A DNA stretch of 64,000 nucleotides. It comes from Pseudomonas kuykendallii. Its GTDB lineage: Bacteria; Pseudomonadota; Gammaproteobacteria; Pseudomonadales; Pseudomonadaceae. Below, piece after piece: positions 26,847 through 35,409 of the stretch. Location: assembly GCF_900106975.1 (NCBI RefSeq), contig NZ_FNNU01000006.1, positions 124,001 through 188,000 on the forward strand. The letters run 5' to 3'. The notes beneath the pieces are model-generated. The model saw only the letters and a list, made by a program, of their open reading frames with translations. It was not told the DNA's origin and ran no database searches. Within the stretch, counting starts at the first letter, position 1; each line of letters begins with the position of its first letter. Made by a program: the position numbers and the translations under genes.

Positions 26847-28006
26847 TGATCTTCACCCAGGAACACGAGGAGCTGCGCCGCACGGTGCGCAATTTCGTCG
26901 ACAAGGAAATCAACCCGCACGTCGACGCGTGGGAAAAGGACGGCCGGTTCCCGATCCACGATATCTTCAAGAAGGCCGGCGAGCTGGGCCTGCTGGGCAT
27001 CTCCAAGCCGGAGAAATTCGGCGGCATGGGCCTGGACTACAGCTACTCGATCGTCGCCGCCGAAGAGTTCGGCACCATCCATTGCGGCGGCATCCCGATG
27101 TCCATCGGCGTGCAGACCGACATGTGCACCCCGGCCCTGGCCCGCTTCGGCTCCGACGAGCTGCGCGAAGAGTTCCTGCGCCCGGCCATCAGCGGCGAAA
27201 TGGTCGGCTGCATCGGCGTATCCGAAGTCGGCGCCGGCTCCGACGTGGCGGGCCTGAAGACCACTGCGCGCAAGGACGGCGACGACTACGTGATCAACGG
27301 CAGCAAGATGTGGATCACCAACTCGCCGTCGGCCGATTTCATCTGCCTGCTGGCCAACACCAGCGACGACAAGCCACACGTCAACAAATCGCTGATCGTG
27401 GTGCCGATGAAGACGCCCGGCATCACCGTCAGCCCGCACCTGGACAAACTCGGCATGCGCAGCTCGGAGACCGCCCAAGTGTTCTTCGACAGCGTGCGCG
27501 TGCCGCAGCGCAACCGCATCGGCCACGAAGGCGCCGGCTTCATGATGCAGATGCTGCAGTTCCAGGAAGAGCGGCTGTTCGGCGCCGCCAACATGATCAA
27601 GGGCCTCGAGCACTGCGTCGACGCCACCATCGATTACTGCAAGCAGCGCCACACCTTCGGCCTGCCGCTGATCGACAACCAGGTCATCCACTTCCGCATG
27701 GCCGAACTGCAGACCGAGATCGAGGCGCTGCGCGCGCTGGTCTACCAGGCCACCGAGATGTACGTGAAGGGCCGCGACGTGACCAAGCTGGCGTCGATGG
27801 CCAAGCTCAAGGCCGGCCGCCTCGGCCGTGAGGTCACCGACGCCTGCCTGCAGTACTGGGGCGGCATGGGCTACATGTGGGAGAACCCGGTGGCGCGCGC
27901 CTACCGCGACGTGCGCCTGGTCAGCATCGGCGGCGGCGCCGACGAAATCATGCTCGGCATCATCTGCAAGCTTATGGGCATCCTGCCGGGCAAGAAGAAG
28001 GTGTGA
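26846..28006 (+). CDS. atuD: AtuD, citronellyl-CoA dehydrogenase
   Basis: 386-residue FAD acyl-CoA dehydrogenase that desaturates citronellyl-CoA to geranyl-CoA. Family blocks: IGVSEVGAGSDVAGLKTTA, MWITNSPSADFICLLANT, LQYWGGMGYMWENPVARAYRD. At the C-terminal site where short/medium-chain enzymes carry the catalytic Glu (YEGT), this protein has IGGGADEI, so the base must come from the alternative helix position, as in isovaleryl- and long-chain acyl-CoA dehydrogenases. Electrons would pass to the EtfAB/ETF-QO encoded 8-12 kb away. Start at 26846 preceded by GGAGA; the longer reading covers the repeat. Confidence 0.94.
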   Translation: MIFTQEHEELRRTVRNFVDKEINPHVDAWEKDGRFPIHDIFKKAGELGLLGISKPEKFGGMGLDYSYSIVAAEEFGTIHCGGIPMSIGVQTDMCTPALARFGSDELREEFLRPAISGEMVGCIGVSEVGAGSDVAGLKTTARKDGDDYVINGSKMWITNSPSADFICLLANTSDDKPHVNKSLIVVPMKTPGITVSPHLDKLGMRSSETAQVFFDSVRVPQRNRIGHEGAGFMMQMLQFQEERLFGAANMIKGLEHCVDATIDYCKQRHTFGLPLIDNQVIHFRMAELQTEIEALRALVYQATEMYVKGRDVTKLASMAKLKAGRLGREVTDACLQYWGGMGYMWENPVARAYRDVRLVSIGGGADEIMLGIICKLMGILPGKKKV

Positions 28007-28008
28007 TC

Positions 28009-28074
28009 GTAGCGTGGATCGCGCTTTATCGATCCACCACCACGGTGGATCGATGAGACGTGATCCACCCGACG
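28009..28074. repeat. GTAGCGTGGATC-family inverted repeat, atuD-atuE gap
   Basis: Outer arms CGTAGCGTGGATC and GATCCACCCGACG with inner ATCGATCCACC/GGTGGATCGAT pairing, starting 3 bp after the atuD stop. Related to the two copies upstream of atuF. Confidence 0.75.
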
Positions 28075-28121
28075 TGCTGTAGCGGCCTGCGCCGCGAAAC
28101 GCTGGACTCGAAGGTATTCCC

Positions 28122-28916
28122 ATGAACGACCTGCCCCACTGCGAAACCCTGCTGCTGAAGCTCGACGCTGGCGTGCTGCACGTCACCCTCGACCGCCCGG
28201 ACAGCCGCAATGCCATGAGCCTGGCGATGGTCGGGGAGCTACGCGCCGTACTCGCCGCCGTGAACCAGGACCGCAACGTGCGCGCTCTGGTGCTGCGCGG
28301 CGCGGGCGGGCACTTCTGCGCAGGCGGCGACATCAAGGACATGGCCGGGGCGCGGGCCAGGGGCGGCGATGCCTACCGCGAACTGAACCGCGCGTTCGGC
28401 GCCCTGCTGGAAGAGGCGCAACAGGTTCCGCAGGTGCTGATCGCCGTTCTCGAAGGCGCGGTACTGGGCGGCGGCTTCGGCCTGGCCTGCGTGTCCGACA
28501 TCGCCATCGCCTCGACGACGGCCAGGTTCGGCCTGCCGGAAACCAGCCTGGGCATCGTTCCGGCGCAGATCGCGCCCTTCGTGGTGAAACGCATAGGCCT
28601 GACCCAGGCCCGGCGCCTCGCGCTGAGCGCCACACGTTTCGACGGCCTGGAGGCGCTGCGTCTGGGCCTGGTGCATTTCAGCGAGCCTGACGCGGAGCTG
28701 GAGCAGCGGCTGCAGCAGGTGCTCGAACAGGTGCGCCAATGCGCGCCGGGCGCCAATGCGACGACCAAGGCGCTGCTGCTGGCCAGCGAAGACGAACCAC
28801 TGGACGCCCTGCTCGACCGCGCCGCCGGCCTGTTCGCCGACGCGGTGCTGGGCAGCGAGGGCGTGGAAGGCACGACGGCCTTCGTGCAGAAGCGCAGGCC
28901 GAAGTGGGCCCGGTAG
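28122..28916 (+). CDS. atuE: AtuE, isohexenylglutaconyl-CoA hydratase
   Basis: 264-residue crotonase-fold enzyme that hydrates the carboxylated geranyl-CoA product. The oxyanion-hole blocks GHFCAGGDIKDM (about 65-76) and GAVLGGGFGLACVSD are intact, with PETSLGIVPAQ after them. GAAGG lies before the ATG at 28122. Situated between atuD and atuF in the conserved atu order, which is the main reason for the precise name over a generic enoyl-CoA hydratase. Confidence 0.92.
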   Translation: MNDLPHCETLLLKLDAGVLHVTLDRPDSRNAMSLAMVGELRAVLAAVNQDRNVRALVLRGAGGHFCAGGDIKDMAGARARGGDAYRELNRAFGALLEEAQQVPQVLIAVLEGAVLGGGFGLACVSDIAIASTTARFGLPETSLGIVPAQIAPFVVKRIGLTQARRLALSATRFDGLEALRLGLVHFSEPDAELEQRLQQVLEQVRQCAPGANATTKALLLASEDEPLDALLDRAAGLFADAVLGSEGVEGTTAFVQKRRPKWAR

Positions 28917-28923
28917 TGGCTCT

Positions 28924-29140
28924 CCCCTCTCCCGCTTGCGGGAGGGAGGTCGGCGGAGAGGGAACAAACAGACCCAGCGTTTGTAGGGTGGATGTCGCTC
29001 TTCACATCCACCGAAACACCGCACGGTGGATCGATGAAGCGCGATCCACCCTACGTTTTAACGGCAGATCGTAGGGTGGATGTCGCTCTTCACACCACCA
29101 GAACACGCACGGTGGATCGATAAGCGCGATCCACCCTACG
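28924..29140. repeat. Repeat block between atuE and atuF
   Basis: The 264-bp gap holds a CCCTCTCCC ... GGAGAGGG element (28924-28962) and two tandem copies of the GTAGGGTGGATGTCGCTCTT ... GATCCACCCTACG inverted repeat (28982-29055 and 29070-29140), which differ by a few bases. The remaining 40 bp carry the atuF ribosome binding site. No gene is present. Confidence 0.85.
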
Positions 29141-29174
29141 CAAACCACAGTGGTTCGAACGGCAGGAGTAGGAC

Positions 29175-29182
29175 AACAACAT
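29175..29182 (+). promoter_or_regulatory. Near-consensus CA motif at atuF start
   Basis: AACAACAT overlaps the atuF start codon, seven of eight positions of the AAnAAnAA rule (last A replaced by the T of ATG). Confidence 0.5.
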
Positions 29183-31160
29183 GGCTGCATTCGACAAGAT
29201 CCTCATCGCCAACCGTGGCGAGATCGCCTGCCGGGTGATGCGCACCGCCATCGAACTCGGCTACCGCACCGTGGCGGTGTATTCCGAGGCCGACGCCGAC
29301 GCCCGCCACGTCGAACTCGCCGACGAAGCGGTGTGCATCGGCCCGGCCCAGGTCAACCAGTCGTACCTGGTGATCGAAAACATCATCGCGGCGGCACAGA
29401 AAACCGGCGCCGACGCCATCCATCCCGGCTACGGCTTCCTCTCCGAGAATGCCGACTTCGCCCGCGCCTGCGAAGCGGCGGGCATCGTCTTCATCGGCCC
29501 GGGCGTCGAGGCGATCCACCTGATGGGCAGCAAGCGCCTGTCCAAGATCGCCATGCTGGACGCCGGCGTGCCCTGCATTCCGGGCTACGAGGGCGCCGAT
29601 CAGGACGAGGCGAACCTGGCCGAACAGGCCGCGCGCATCGGCTATCCGTTGATGATCAAGGCCAGCGCCGGCGGCGGCGGCCGGGGCATGCGCCTGGTGC
29701 AAGACAGTGGCGAGCTGATCGCCGGGTTGCGCACCGCACGCTCGGAGGCGCAGAACGCGTTCGGCAACGGCGAACTGATCCTCGAGCGCGCGCTGGTCCA
29801 GCCGCGCCACGTGGAGATCCAGGTTTTCGGCGATAGACACGGCAACGTCGTGCACCTCGGCGAGCGCGACTGCTCGGTGCAGCGTCGCCACCAGAAGGTC
29901 GTCGAGGAATCGCCCTGCCCGGTGATGACACCCGCGCTGCGCCAGGCGATGGGCGATGCGGCGGTCAAGGCCGCGGCGTCGGTCAGCTACGTCGGCGCCG
30001 GCACTGTGGAGTTTCTCCTGGACGCAAACGGCGAATTCTTCTTCCTGGAGATGAACACGCGGCTGCAGGTCGAGCACCCGGTCACCGAACTGGTCACCGG
30101 CCAGGACCTGGTGGCCTGGCAGATCAAGGTCGCCGAGGGCCAGCCGCTGCCGCTGCGCCAGGAGCAGATCCAGCTCAGCGGCCACGCCATGGAGGTGCGC
30201 CTGTACGCCGAGGACCCGGCGCACGGCTTCCTGCCACAGACCGGCGAGGTGCTGCGCTGGGAGCCGGCCGAGCGCGAGGGCATCCGCATCGACCACGGCC
30301 TGCGCGAAGGCCAGCGCATCAGCCCTTTCTACGACCCGATGCTGGCCAAGGTGATCGCCTACGGCGCGACCCGCGACGAGGCGCGGCGCAAGCTGATCCG
30401 CGCGGTCGAGGACTGCGTGCTGCTGGGGGTGAACGGCAACCAGCGTTTCCTCGCCAATCTGCTCAGGCACCCGCAGTTCGCCGCCGGACGCGCCAGCACC
30501 GCCTTCATCGCCGAGCATTTCGCCGACGATGCCAGCCTGTTTCCGCAGCGCGCTGCTACCGGCGAGCTGGCCTGCGCCGCCGCCCTGCTCTACCAGTCCC
30601 ACGCGCAGGCGAACCGCCAGCGTACGGGCTGGCGCAATGCGGCGCAGGCGACAGCGTGCTTCCAGCTCGGGCAGGCCGAGCAGCGTCATCGGGTGGAGCT
30701 GCGGGTGATCGAACCCGGCGCGCAGCCGCAGCTCCTCGCCCAGGTTGGCGACGCGCGTATCGCGCTGCGGCTGCTCGATGGCGACGGCCGCTGGGCGACC
30801 CTGGAAATCGATGGAGTCCGCCGGCGCCAGGCCTACCACCTGGCCGGCGACAAACTCTGGCTATACGGCGCATCCGGCAATCTGGAACTGGTCGATCTGA
30901 CCCAGGCCGCGGCCGACCCTTCACAGGCGGAAGGCTCGACCACGCTCAAGGCGCCCATGGACGGCGCCATCGTCGAGGTCCTGGTGAGCGAGGGCGAGCG
31001 CGTCGCCAAGGGGCAACTGCTCGTCGTGCTGGAAGCCATGAAGATGGAGCACTCGCTCAAGGCCGGCCTCGACGGCATCGTCGTCCGGGTCCAGGCGAAC
31101 AAGGGCGAGCAGGTGAAGAATCGCCAGATGCTGGTGGAGATCGAACCATCCGAAGCCTGA
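29181..31160 (+). CDS. atuF: AtuF, geranyl-CoA carboxylase alpha (biotin) subunit
   Basis: 659 residues combining a biotin carboxylase (about 1-450: FDKILIANRGEIACRVMRTA, ATP-grasp ASAGGGGRGM, ERDCSVQRRHQKVVEESP, EMNTRLQVEHPVTE) with a C-terminal biotin carrier domain whose EAMKM motif puts the biotinylated Lys at 621. It carboxylates biotin for AtuC. Start at 29181 after GTAGGA. Separated from its beta subunit gene by atuD, atuE and repeats, as in P. aeruginosa. Confidence 0.94.
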   Translation: MAAFDKILIANRGEIACRVMRTAIELGYRTVAVYSEADADARHVELADEAVCIGPAQVNQSYLVIENIIAAAQKTGADAIHPGYGFLSENADFARACEAAGIVFIGPGVEAIHLMGSKRLSKIAMLDAGVPCIPGYEGADQDEANLAEQAARIGYPLMIKASAGGGGRGMRLVQDSGELIAGLRTARSEAQNAFGNGELILERALVQPRHVEIQVFGDRHGNVVHLGERDCSVQRRHQKVVEESPCPVMTPALRQAMGDAAVKAAASVSYVGAGTVEFLLDANGEFFFLEMNTRLQVEHPVTELVTGQDLVAWQIKVAEGQPLPLRQEQIQLSGHAMEVRLYAEDPAHGFLPQTGEVLRWEPAEREGIRIDHGLREGQRISPFYDPMLAKVIAYGATRDEARRKLIRAVEDCVLLGVNGNQRFLANLLRHPQFAAGRASTAFIAEHFADDASLFPQRAATGELACAAALLYQSHAQANRQRTGWRNAAQATACFQLGQAEQRHRVELRVIEPGAQPQLLAQVGDARIALRLLDGDGRWATLEIDGVRRRQAYHLAGDKLWLYGASGNLELVDLTQAAADPSQAEGSTTLKAPMDGAIVEVLVSEGERVAKGQLLVVLEAMKMEHSLKAGLDGIVVRVQANKGEQVKNRQMLVEIEPSEA

Positions 31161-31173
31161 CAAGGGCTTGCAT

Positions 31174-31181
31174 AACAACAA
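31174..31181 (+). promoter_or_regulatory. CA motif upstream of atuG
   Basis: AACAACAA 17 bases before the atuG ATG, just 5' of its GGAG. Fits AAnAAnAA. Confidence 0.6.
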
Positions 31182-31197
31182 TGAGCGGAGAGCAACC

Positions 31198-32022
31198 ATG
31201 TCCCTGTACGGCAAAACGCTATTCATCACGGGAGCCAGCCGCGGCATCGGCCGGGAGATCGCCCTGCGCGCGGCCCGTGACGGCGCCAACATCGTGGTCG
31301 CGGCGAAGAGCGCCGAGCCCCACGCCAAGCTGCCCGGCACCATCTTCAGCGTCGCCGAGGAAGTGGAGGAAGCCGGCGGCAGGGCCCTGCCGCTGCAACT
31401 CGACGTGCGCGATGAGAGCGCGGTGTCTGCCGCCATGGCGCAGGCGGCCGAACACTTCGGCGGGCTGGATGCGCTGGTCAACAATGCCGGCGCGATCAAG
31501 CTGCTCGGCGTCGAGAAGCTTGAGCCCAAACGCTTCGACCTGATGTTCCAGATAAATACCCGCGCAGTGATGGTCTGCAGCCAGGCGGCGCTGCCCTACC
31601 TGAAGCAAAGCGCCAACGGGCACATCCTCAGCCTTTGCCCGCCGCTGAACCTGGCGGGCAAGTGGTTCGCCCAGCACGGGCCCTACACGGTGACCAAGTA
31701 CGGCATGAGCATGCTCAGCCTGGGGATGCACGAGGAGTTCGGCCGCTATGGCATCAGCGTCAACGCGCTCTGGCCGAAAACGATGATCGCCACCGCGGCG
31801 ATCGAGTTCGAGCTGGGCAGCCGCGACGCCTTCCTGCGCGCCCGAACGCCCGCGATCATGGCCGACGCCGCCCACGCCATCCTCTGCACGGAAGGCCGGC
31901 AGCTCAGCGGGCGTTTGCTGATCGACGAGGAGATTCTGCGTGAACAGGGGCAAAGCGAATTCGAGCAATACCGCTTCGACCCCCAAGGCGGCAGCCTGAT
32001 AAGCGATCTGTTTCTCGACTGA
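31198..32022 (+). CDS. atuG: AtuG, HSDL2-like short-chain dehydrogenase
   Basis: 274-residue SDR with TGASRGIG (11-18), NNAG and YTVTKYG catalytic Tyr/Lys. The insertion NIVVAAKSAEPHAKLPGTIFSVAEEVEEAGG and the ending of the fold resemble hydroxysteroid dehydrogenase-like 2 proteins. Its role in terpenoid degradation is suggested only by membership of the atu operon. The ATG at 31198 with GGAG seven bases upstream is preferred over the in-frame codon at 31168. Last atu gene here; no atuH ligase follows. Confidence 0.88.
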   Translation: MSLYGKTLFITGASRGIGREIALRAARDGANIVVAAKSAEPHAKLPGTIFSVAEEVEEAGGRALPLQLDVRDESAVSAAMAQAAEHFGGLDALVNNAGAIKLLGVEKLEPKRFDLMFQINTRAVMVCSQAALPYLKQSANGHILSLCPPLNLAGKWFAQHGPYTVTKYGMSMLSLGMHEEFGRYGISVNALWPKTMIATAAIEFELGSRDAFLRARTPAIMADAAHAILCTEGRQLSGRLLIDEEILREQGQSEFEQYRFDPQGGSLISDLFLD

Positions 32023-32057
32023 CCGCAAGGCAGAACGGTCGGGGTGACGCGGGCGAC

Positions 32058-32582
32058 CTACTGGCGGAAATGGAACTGCAGCTCGGCCCCTTCGATGCCG
32101 CTGTTGCGCTCCAGCTCATTGGAGATGACCCGCCCGCTGAGCTGGAACGGCTGCTGCACGTTCTCCTTCTCGGCGAACATCGGCGGCAGCAGGCCACTCT
32201 CCGACTTGGCGGTGGCCTTCTGCTTGGCTTCGGGCTCGAGGCTTTGCACCAGTTCGCGGGGCAGGCTCAGGTCCAGCTTGGGTTTGGCCAGCGTGACTTC
32301 CTCGACGGGCGTGTCTGCGGGCGTACCCTTCGCCTTGCCTTTGGATTTGACCACCGGCGCGGCCGGCGCAGGTGCCTGCGGCGCCGGCTTGGCTGCGGAG
32401 GTGTCGGCCACCACGGGCTTGGTCGCCACCGGCGGCGGCAGTTCCTTGCGCGGCGCGGCAGGTTCGACCTGGGTGACGGGCTTCGGCCTGGCAGGCTCGT
32501 TCGGCGGCCCGGCCGGCTTGTCGCCGCTGTCACAGGCGGCGAGCAGAAGCGCCAGGCAAAGGGTGGTCATTCGCGAAATCAT
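32058..32582 (-). CDS. Proline/alanine-rich lipoprotein of unknown function
   Basis: 174 residues. The N-terminus MISRMTTLCLALLLAACDSG carries a lipobox (LLAAC), so Cys17 is probably lipidated. The middle is a Pro/Ala/Lys-rich linker (KPAPQAPAPAAPVVKSKGKAKG), followed by a short end with LDLSLPRELVQSLEPEA and a final LQFHFRQ. No known domain recognised. ATG at 32582 (or 32570) is chosen because it opens the signal peptide; neither has a strong ribosome binding site. Converges with atuG and lies 56 bp downstream of the MocR-type regulator gene. Confidence 0.7.
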   Translation of the reverse strand: MISRMTTLCLALLLAACDSGDKPAGPPNEPARPKPVTQVEPAAPRKELPPPVATKPVVADTSAAKPAPQAPAPAAPVVKSKGKAKGTPADTPVEEVTLAKPKLDLSLPRELVQSLEPEAKQKATAKSESGLLPPMFAEKENVQQPFQLSGRVISNELERNSGIEGAELQFHFRQ

Positions 32583-32638
32583 GGCATCTATTCTATAGCG
32601 CTGAGGCCAGCCCAAGGGTTGACCCGATGGGCAATTTC

Positions 32639-34078
32639 CTACAACAGGCTCACGGCATCCTGGCACAGCTGAGTCGCTAGCAGGCCCAAGGTTATGAACG
32701 CCCGCTCGGCCTCGCGGTTCCACGGAATTCCGCAGTTCAGACGGACGCAATGGTTGAACTGCTCGGTGTTGCTGAAGATCAACCCGGGCGCGATGCTGAT
32801 GCCCTGCTGCAATGCCCGGACCTGCAGTTCCTTGGTATTCACCCGCGCCGGCAGACTGACCCAGAGGATGAAGCCGCCGTTGGGCCGGGTGATCTGCGTA
32901 CCCTCCGGGAAATGCTGCTGCACCGCGAGCTGGAACGCACTGAGGTTCTTTCGGTACTCCTGGCGTATGTAACGCAGATGACGGTCATAGCCGCCGTTTT
33001 CAAGGTAGGCGGCGACCGCCATCTGCGTGACGCTGCAGGCCGAATGGGTGGTGAACGTCTGCAGCCGCTGGATATCGTTCTGGTATTTGCCGGCTACTAT
33101 CCAGCCGATTCGCACGCCCGGCGACAGGGTCTTGGAAAAGCTCGAACAGTAGATCACCCGCCCGTGCCGGTCATGGGCCTTGAGTGCCTTCACCCCGCCC
33201 TGCTCGAACATCAGCTCGCCGTAGATATCGTCTTCGATGATCTGGATATCGAACTCGTTGGCCAGGCGCAGCAGTTGCTTCTGGCGGTCCTCCGGAATCG
33301 TTCCGCCTAGCGGATTGCTCAACCGCGCGGTGAGCACCAGCGCCTTGATCGGCCACTGGTTGGCGGCCAGTTGCAATGCCTCGAGACTGATCCCGGTGGT
33401 CGGATCGCTGGGGATCTCGATGACCTTGAGGCCGAGCAGGTCGGCCAGTTGCAGCAGACCGTAATAGGTCGGCGACTCGGTAGCGATCAGGTCGCCCGGC
33501 TGGGTCAGCACGCGCAGCGACATCTGCAGGGCATCGACGCAGCCGTGGGTGATCACCACTTCCGACGGGTCGACCACCACGCCGGCATCGCGCATGCGGA
33601 TCGCTACCTGCCGGCGCAGCGGCTCGAAGCCCGGGCTGAACATGTAGCTGAATGCCCGCGGGCTCTGGAACCGGGTGACCTTGGCCAGCTGCTGGTGCAA
33701 CGCGCGCACGGGCAGGTAATCCACGTGCGGCACCGCCGCTCCGAATGGAAACACGCCTTCGCGGCGCGACTCGGTGAGTACCTGGTTGATGATGCTCGCC
33801 CGCGTGACCAGCCCGGGCAACTCGACGCGGGCGATGTCCGGCGTCGGCGCGGTCAGCGCCGGCGTCTGGTGCACGTAGTACCCGGACTGCGGACGCGCGC
33901 GGATCAGTCCCTGGTCTTCCAGATTGGCATAGGCCTGCAGGACGGTCGCGTGGCTGACGCTGAGCTGCGAACTCATCTTGCGCACCGAGGGCACACGCTC
34001 GCCTGGCTGGTAGACACCACGGCGGATGTCCTCGGCCAGTTGCTGGGCGATGCGCTGGTAAAGCAGGAGGTTGGTCAT
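32639..34078 (-). CDS. MocR/PdxR-type regulator (GntR HTH fused to aminotransferase fold)
   Basis: 479 residues. An N-terminal GntR winged helix (LYQRIAQQLAEDIRRGVYQPGERVPSVRKMSSQLSVSHATVLQAYANLEDQGLI) is joined to a fold-type I aminotransferase domain with the PLP lysine in YCSSFSKTLSPGVRIGW and NPLGGTIPEDR. Such proteins use PLP or an amino acid adduct as effector and usually act on a neighbouring gene. The candidate partners here are the lipoprotein gene downstream and the OmpA-lipoprotein cassette upstream, both on the same strand. Target and effector are not deducible. Confidence 0.88.
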   Translation of the reverse strand: MTNLLLYQRIAQQLAEDIRRGVYQPGERVPSVRKMSSQLSVSHATVLQAYANLEDQGLIRARPQSGYYVHQTPALTAPTPDIARVELPGLVTRASIINQVLTESRREGVFPFGAAVPHVDYLPVRALHQQLAKVTRFQSPRAFSYMFSPGFEPLRRQVAIRMRDAGVVVDPSEVVITHGCVDALQMSLRVLTQPGDLIATESPTYYGLLQLADLLGLKVIEIPSDPTTGISLEALQLAANQWPIKALVLTARLSNPLGGTIPEDRQKQLLRLANEFDIQIIEDDIYGELMFEQGGVKALKAHDRHGRVIYCSSFSKTLSPGVRIGWIVAGKYQNDIQRLQTFTTHSACSVTQMAVAAYLENGGYDRHLRYIRQEYRKNLSAFQLAVQQHFPEGTQITRPNGGFILWVSLPARVNTKELQVRALQQGISIAPGLIFSNTEQFNHCVRLNCGIPWNREAERAFITLGLLATQLCQDAVSLL

Positions 34079-34194
34079 GGCGGCGGTCCGTAGCGTGCGT
34101 AACAGTGTCGTGATAGTCCGATGTGCACCGGCACAGTTACCTCATTCTGCTGTCCGTTTCACAATTGCGCCAGCCTGCTGGTTCGTTAGCCCAT

Positions 34195-34227
34195 AAAAAA
34201 ACCCGGCGCTCGAGATGAACGCCGGGT
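34195..34227 (-). terminator. Terminator of the OmpA lipoprotein cassette
   Basis: Stem ACCCGGCG/CGCCGGGT with a run of T on the minus strand (A7 at 34195-34201), 17 bp after the OmpA-gene stop. Confidence 0.88.
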
Positions 34228-34243
34228 TGGGCTCCGCGGCCAC

Positions 34244-35050
34244 TCAGCGTTCGTCGCTGAGGTGCCCCTGCTCGTCGGAGAAGACGATCTCCACGCGGCG
34301 GTTCTGCGCACGGCCGATGGAGGACGCATTCTCCGCGACCGGATACGCCTCGCCGAGCGCCTGCACGCGCATGCGCTTGGCGTCCACGCCGAGGTCTTCG
34401 AGCATGTCGGCCACCGACTGGGCCCGCGCGCGGGAAAGCTCCAGGTTCATCTTGGCGTCGCCGCGGGCATCGCTGTAGCCCTCGATGCGCACGATCCGAC
34501 GCGGGTTGAGTTGCAGGAACTGCGCGAGCTTGAGCACGGTGCGGTTGGCCGAAGCCTTCAGCTCCGAGTGGCCGGTGTCGAACAGCACGTCGCCCAGCGT
34601 CATCACCAGCCCACGGTCGGTATTGCTGGTCAGGACGCTAGCCATCTGCGCATCGAGCAGTGCGCCCTGCTGCTGCACGCTGAGCAACTTGGCCTCGCGC
34701 AGCGTCAGTTGCAGGCGTTGACGCTCGAGTTCCAGGGCAGCCAGGCGCTCGTTGTTCTGGGTCAGCTTGCCGTGCTCGGTGGCGATCGCGCTGTAGCGCT
34801 GGCTCAGGTAGGCGAAGTGAACGACATCGTCGTCGCTCCCCGAATAGCTGGACAAGCGGTCGGCACGCGCCAGCGACTCGCCTGCGCGAATCACATCCTT
34901 GGGCGCCGCGTGCAACACCTCGGCGTTGTCCTTCACCGCATCGAACGCGGCATGCGCCTGTTCCAGCGCCTGCTGAGCCTGAGGCGAGGTGGCGCAACCG
35001 GCAAGAGCAAGAAGGCAGACACCTCCCGCCGCAGCGAGAAAACGGCTCAT
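34244..35050 (-). CDS. OmpA-family lipoprotein with DUF4398-like N-terminus
   Basis: 268 residues. A lipoprotein signal (SRFLAAAGGVCLLALAGC) is followed by an alpha-helical, Ala/Gln-rich region (20-150) and a C-terminal OmpA peptidoglycan-binding domain (DVLFDTGHSELKASANR, IRIEGYSDARGD-type, LSRARAQSVADMLEDLGVDAKR, NRRVEIVF). Probably an outer-membrane protein anchoring to peptidoglycan. Start at 35050 overlaps the stop of the DUF4398 gene (ATGA), so the two are translated together. A much longer reading of the frame to 35350 overlaps that gene and is rejected. Confidence 0.88.
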   Translation of the reverse strand: MSRFLAAAGGVCLLALAGCATSPQAQQALEQAHAAFDAVKDNAEVLHAAPKDVIRAGESLARADRLSSYSGSDDDVVHFAYLSQRYSAIATEHGKLTQNNERLAALELERQRLQLTLREAKLLSVQQQGALLDAQMASVLTSNTDRGLVMTLGDVLFDTGHSELKASANRTVLKLAQFLQLNPRRIVRIEGYSDARGDAKMNLELSRARAQSVADMLEDLGVDAKRMRVQALGEAYPVAENASSIGRAQNRRVEIVFSDEQGHLSDER

Positions 35051-35400
35051 TGCTGCTCTCCCAGTTGCTTGCGCAGGCGGTTCAGCTTGCCGTGCAGGTC
35101 GGCCAACTGAGCCTCGCTCTTGCTGGTCAGCACCCGCGCCTCGGCAAGCCGTGCGTCCAGTTCGGCCTGCTCGGCCAGAACCCGCGCGCGCTTGTAGTCC
35201 TGGTCGGCGATGGCGCTCTGGGCGGCAGCCAGCTTGGTCTCGGCAAGCACCAGTTCGTCCATCTGTTCGACGGCACCGACGGCCTTGGCCTGGGCCACGG
35301 CCTGTTCGGTCAGGCGAATCTGTTCGGCGGGGATGGGATCGGTGGCGCAACCGGCGAGAAACATGAACGCCACGCCGGCGGCGAATAAGCGATTACTCAA
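35047..35400 (-). CDS. DUF4398 lipoprotein
   Basis: 117 residues. TTG start with AGGA eight bases upstream; signal peptide and lipobox (LFAAGVAFMFLAGC). The mature part is a helical DUF4398 domain (ELVLAETKLAAAQSAIADQDYKRARVLAEQAELDARLAEARV). Function unknown; such proteins commonly sit beside OmpA-domain lipoproteins in Pseudomonas. Middle gene of a three-gene unit with the solute-binding protein 9 bp upstream and the OmpA lipoprotein overlapping downstream. Confidence 0.85.
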   Translation of the reverse strand: MSNRLFAAGVAFMFLAGCATDPIPAEQIRLTEQAVAQAKAVGAVEQMDELVLAETKLAAAQSAIADQDYKRARVLAEQAELDARLAEARVLTSKSEAQLADLHGKLNRLRKQLGEQQ

Positions 35401-35409
35401 AACGGATTC

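Noticed and set aside
25195-27831. 878-codon open frame on the plus strand spanning atuC and atuD
   Set aside because: Shifted-frame shadow of two clear genes; product is Arg/Gly/Pro-rich low-complexity sequence.
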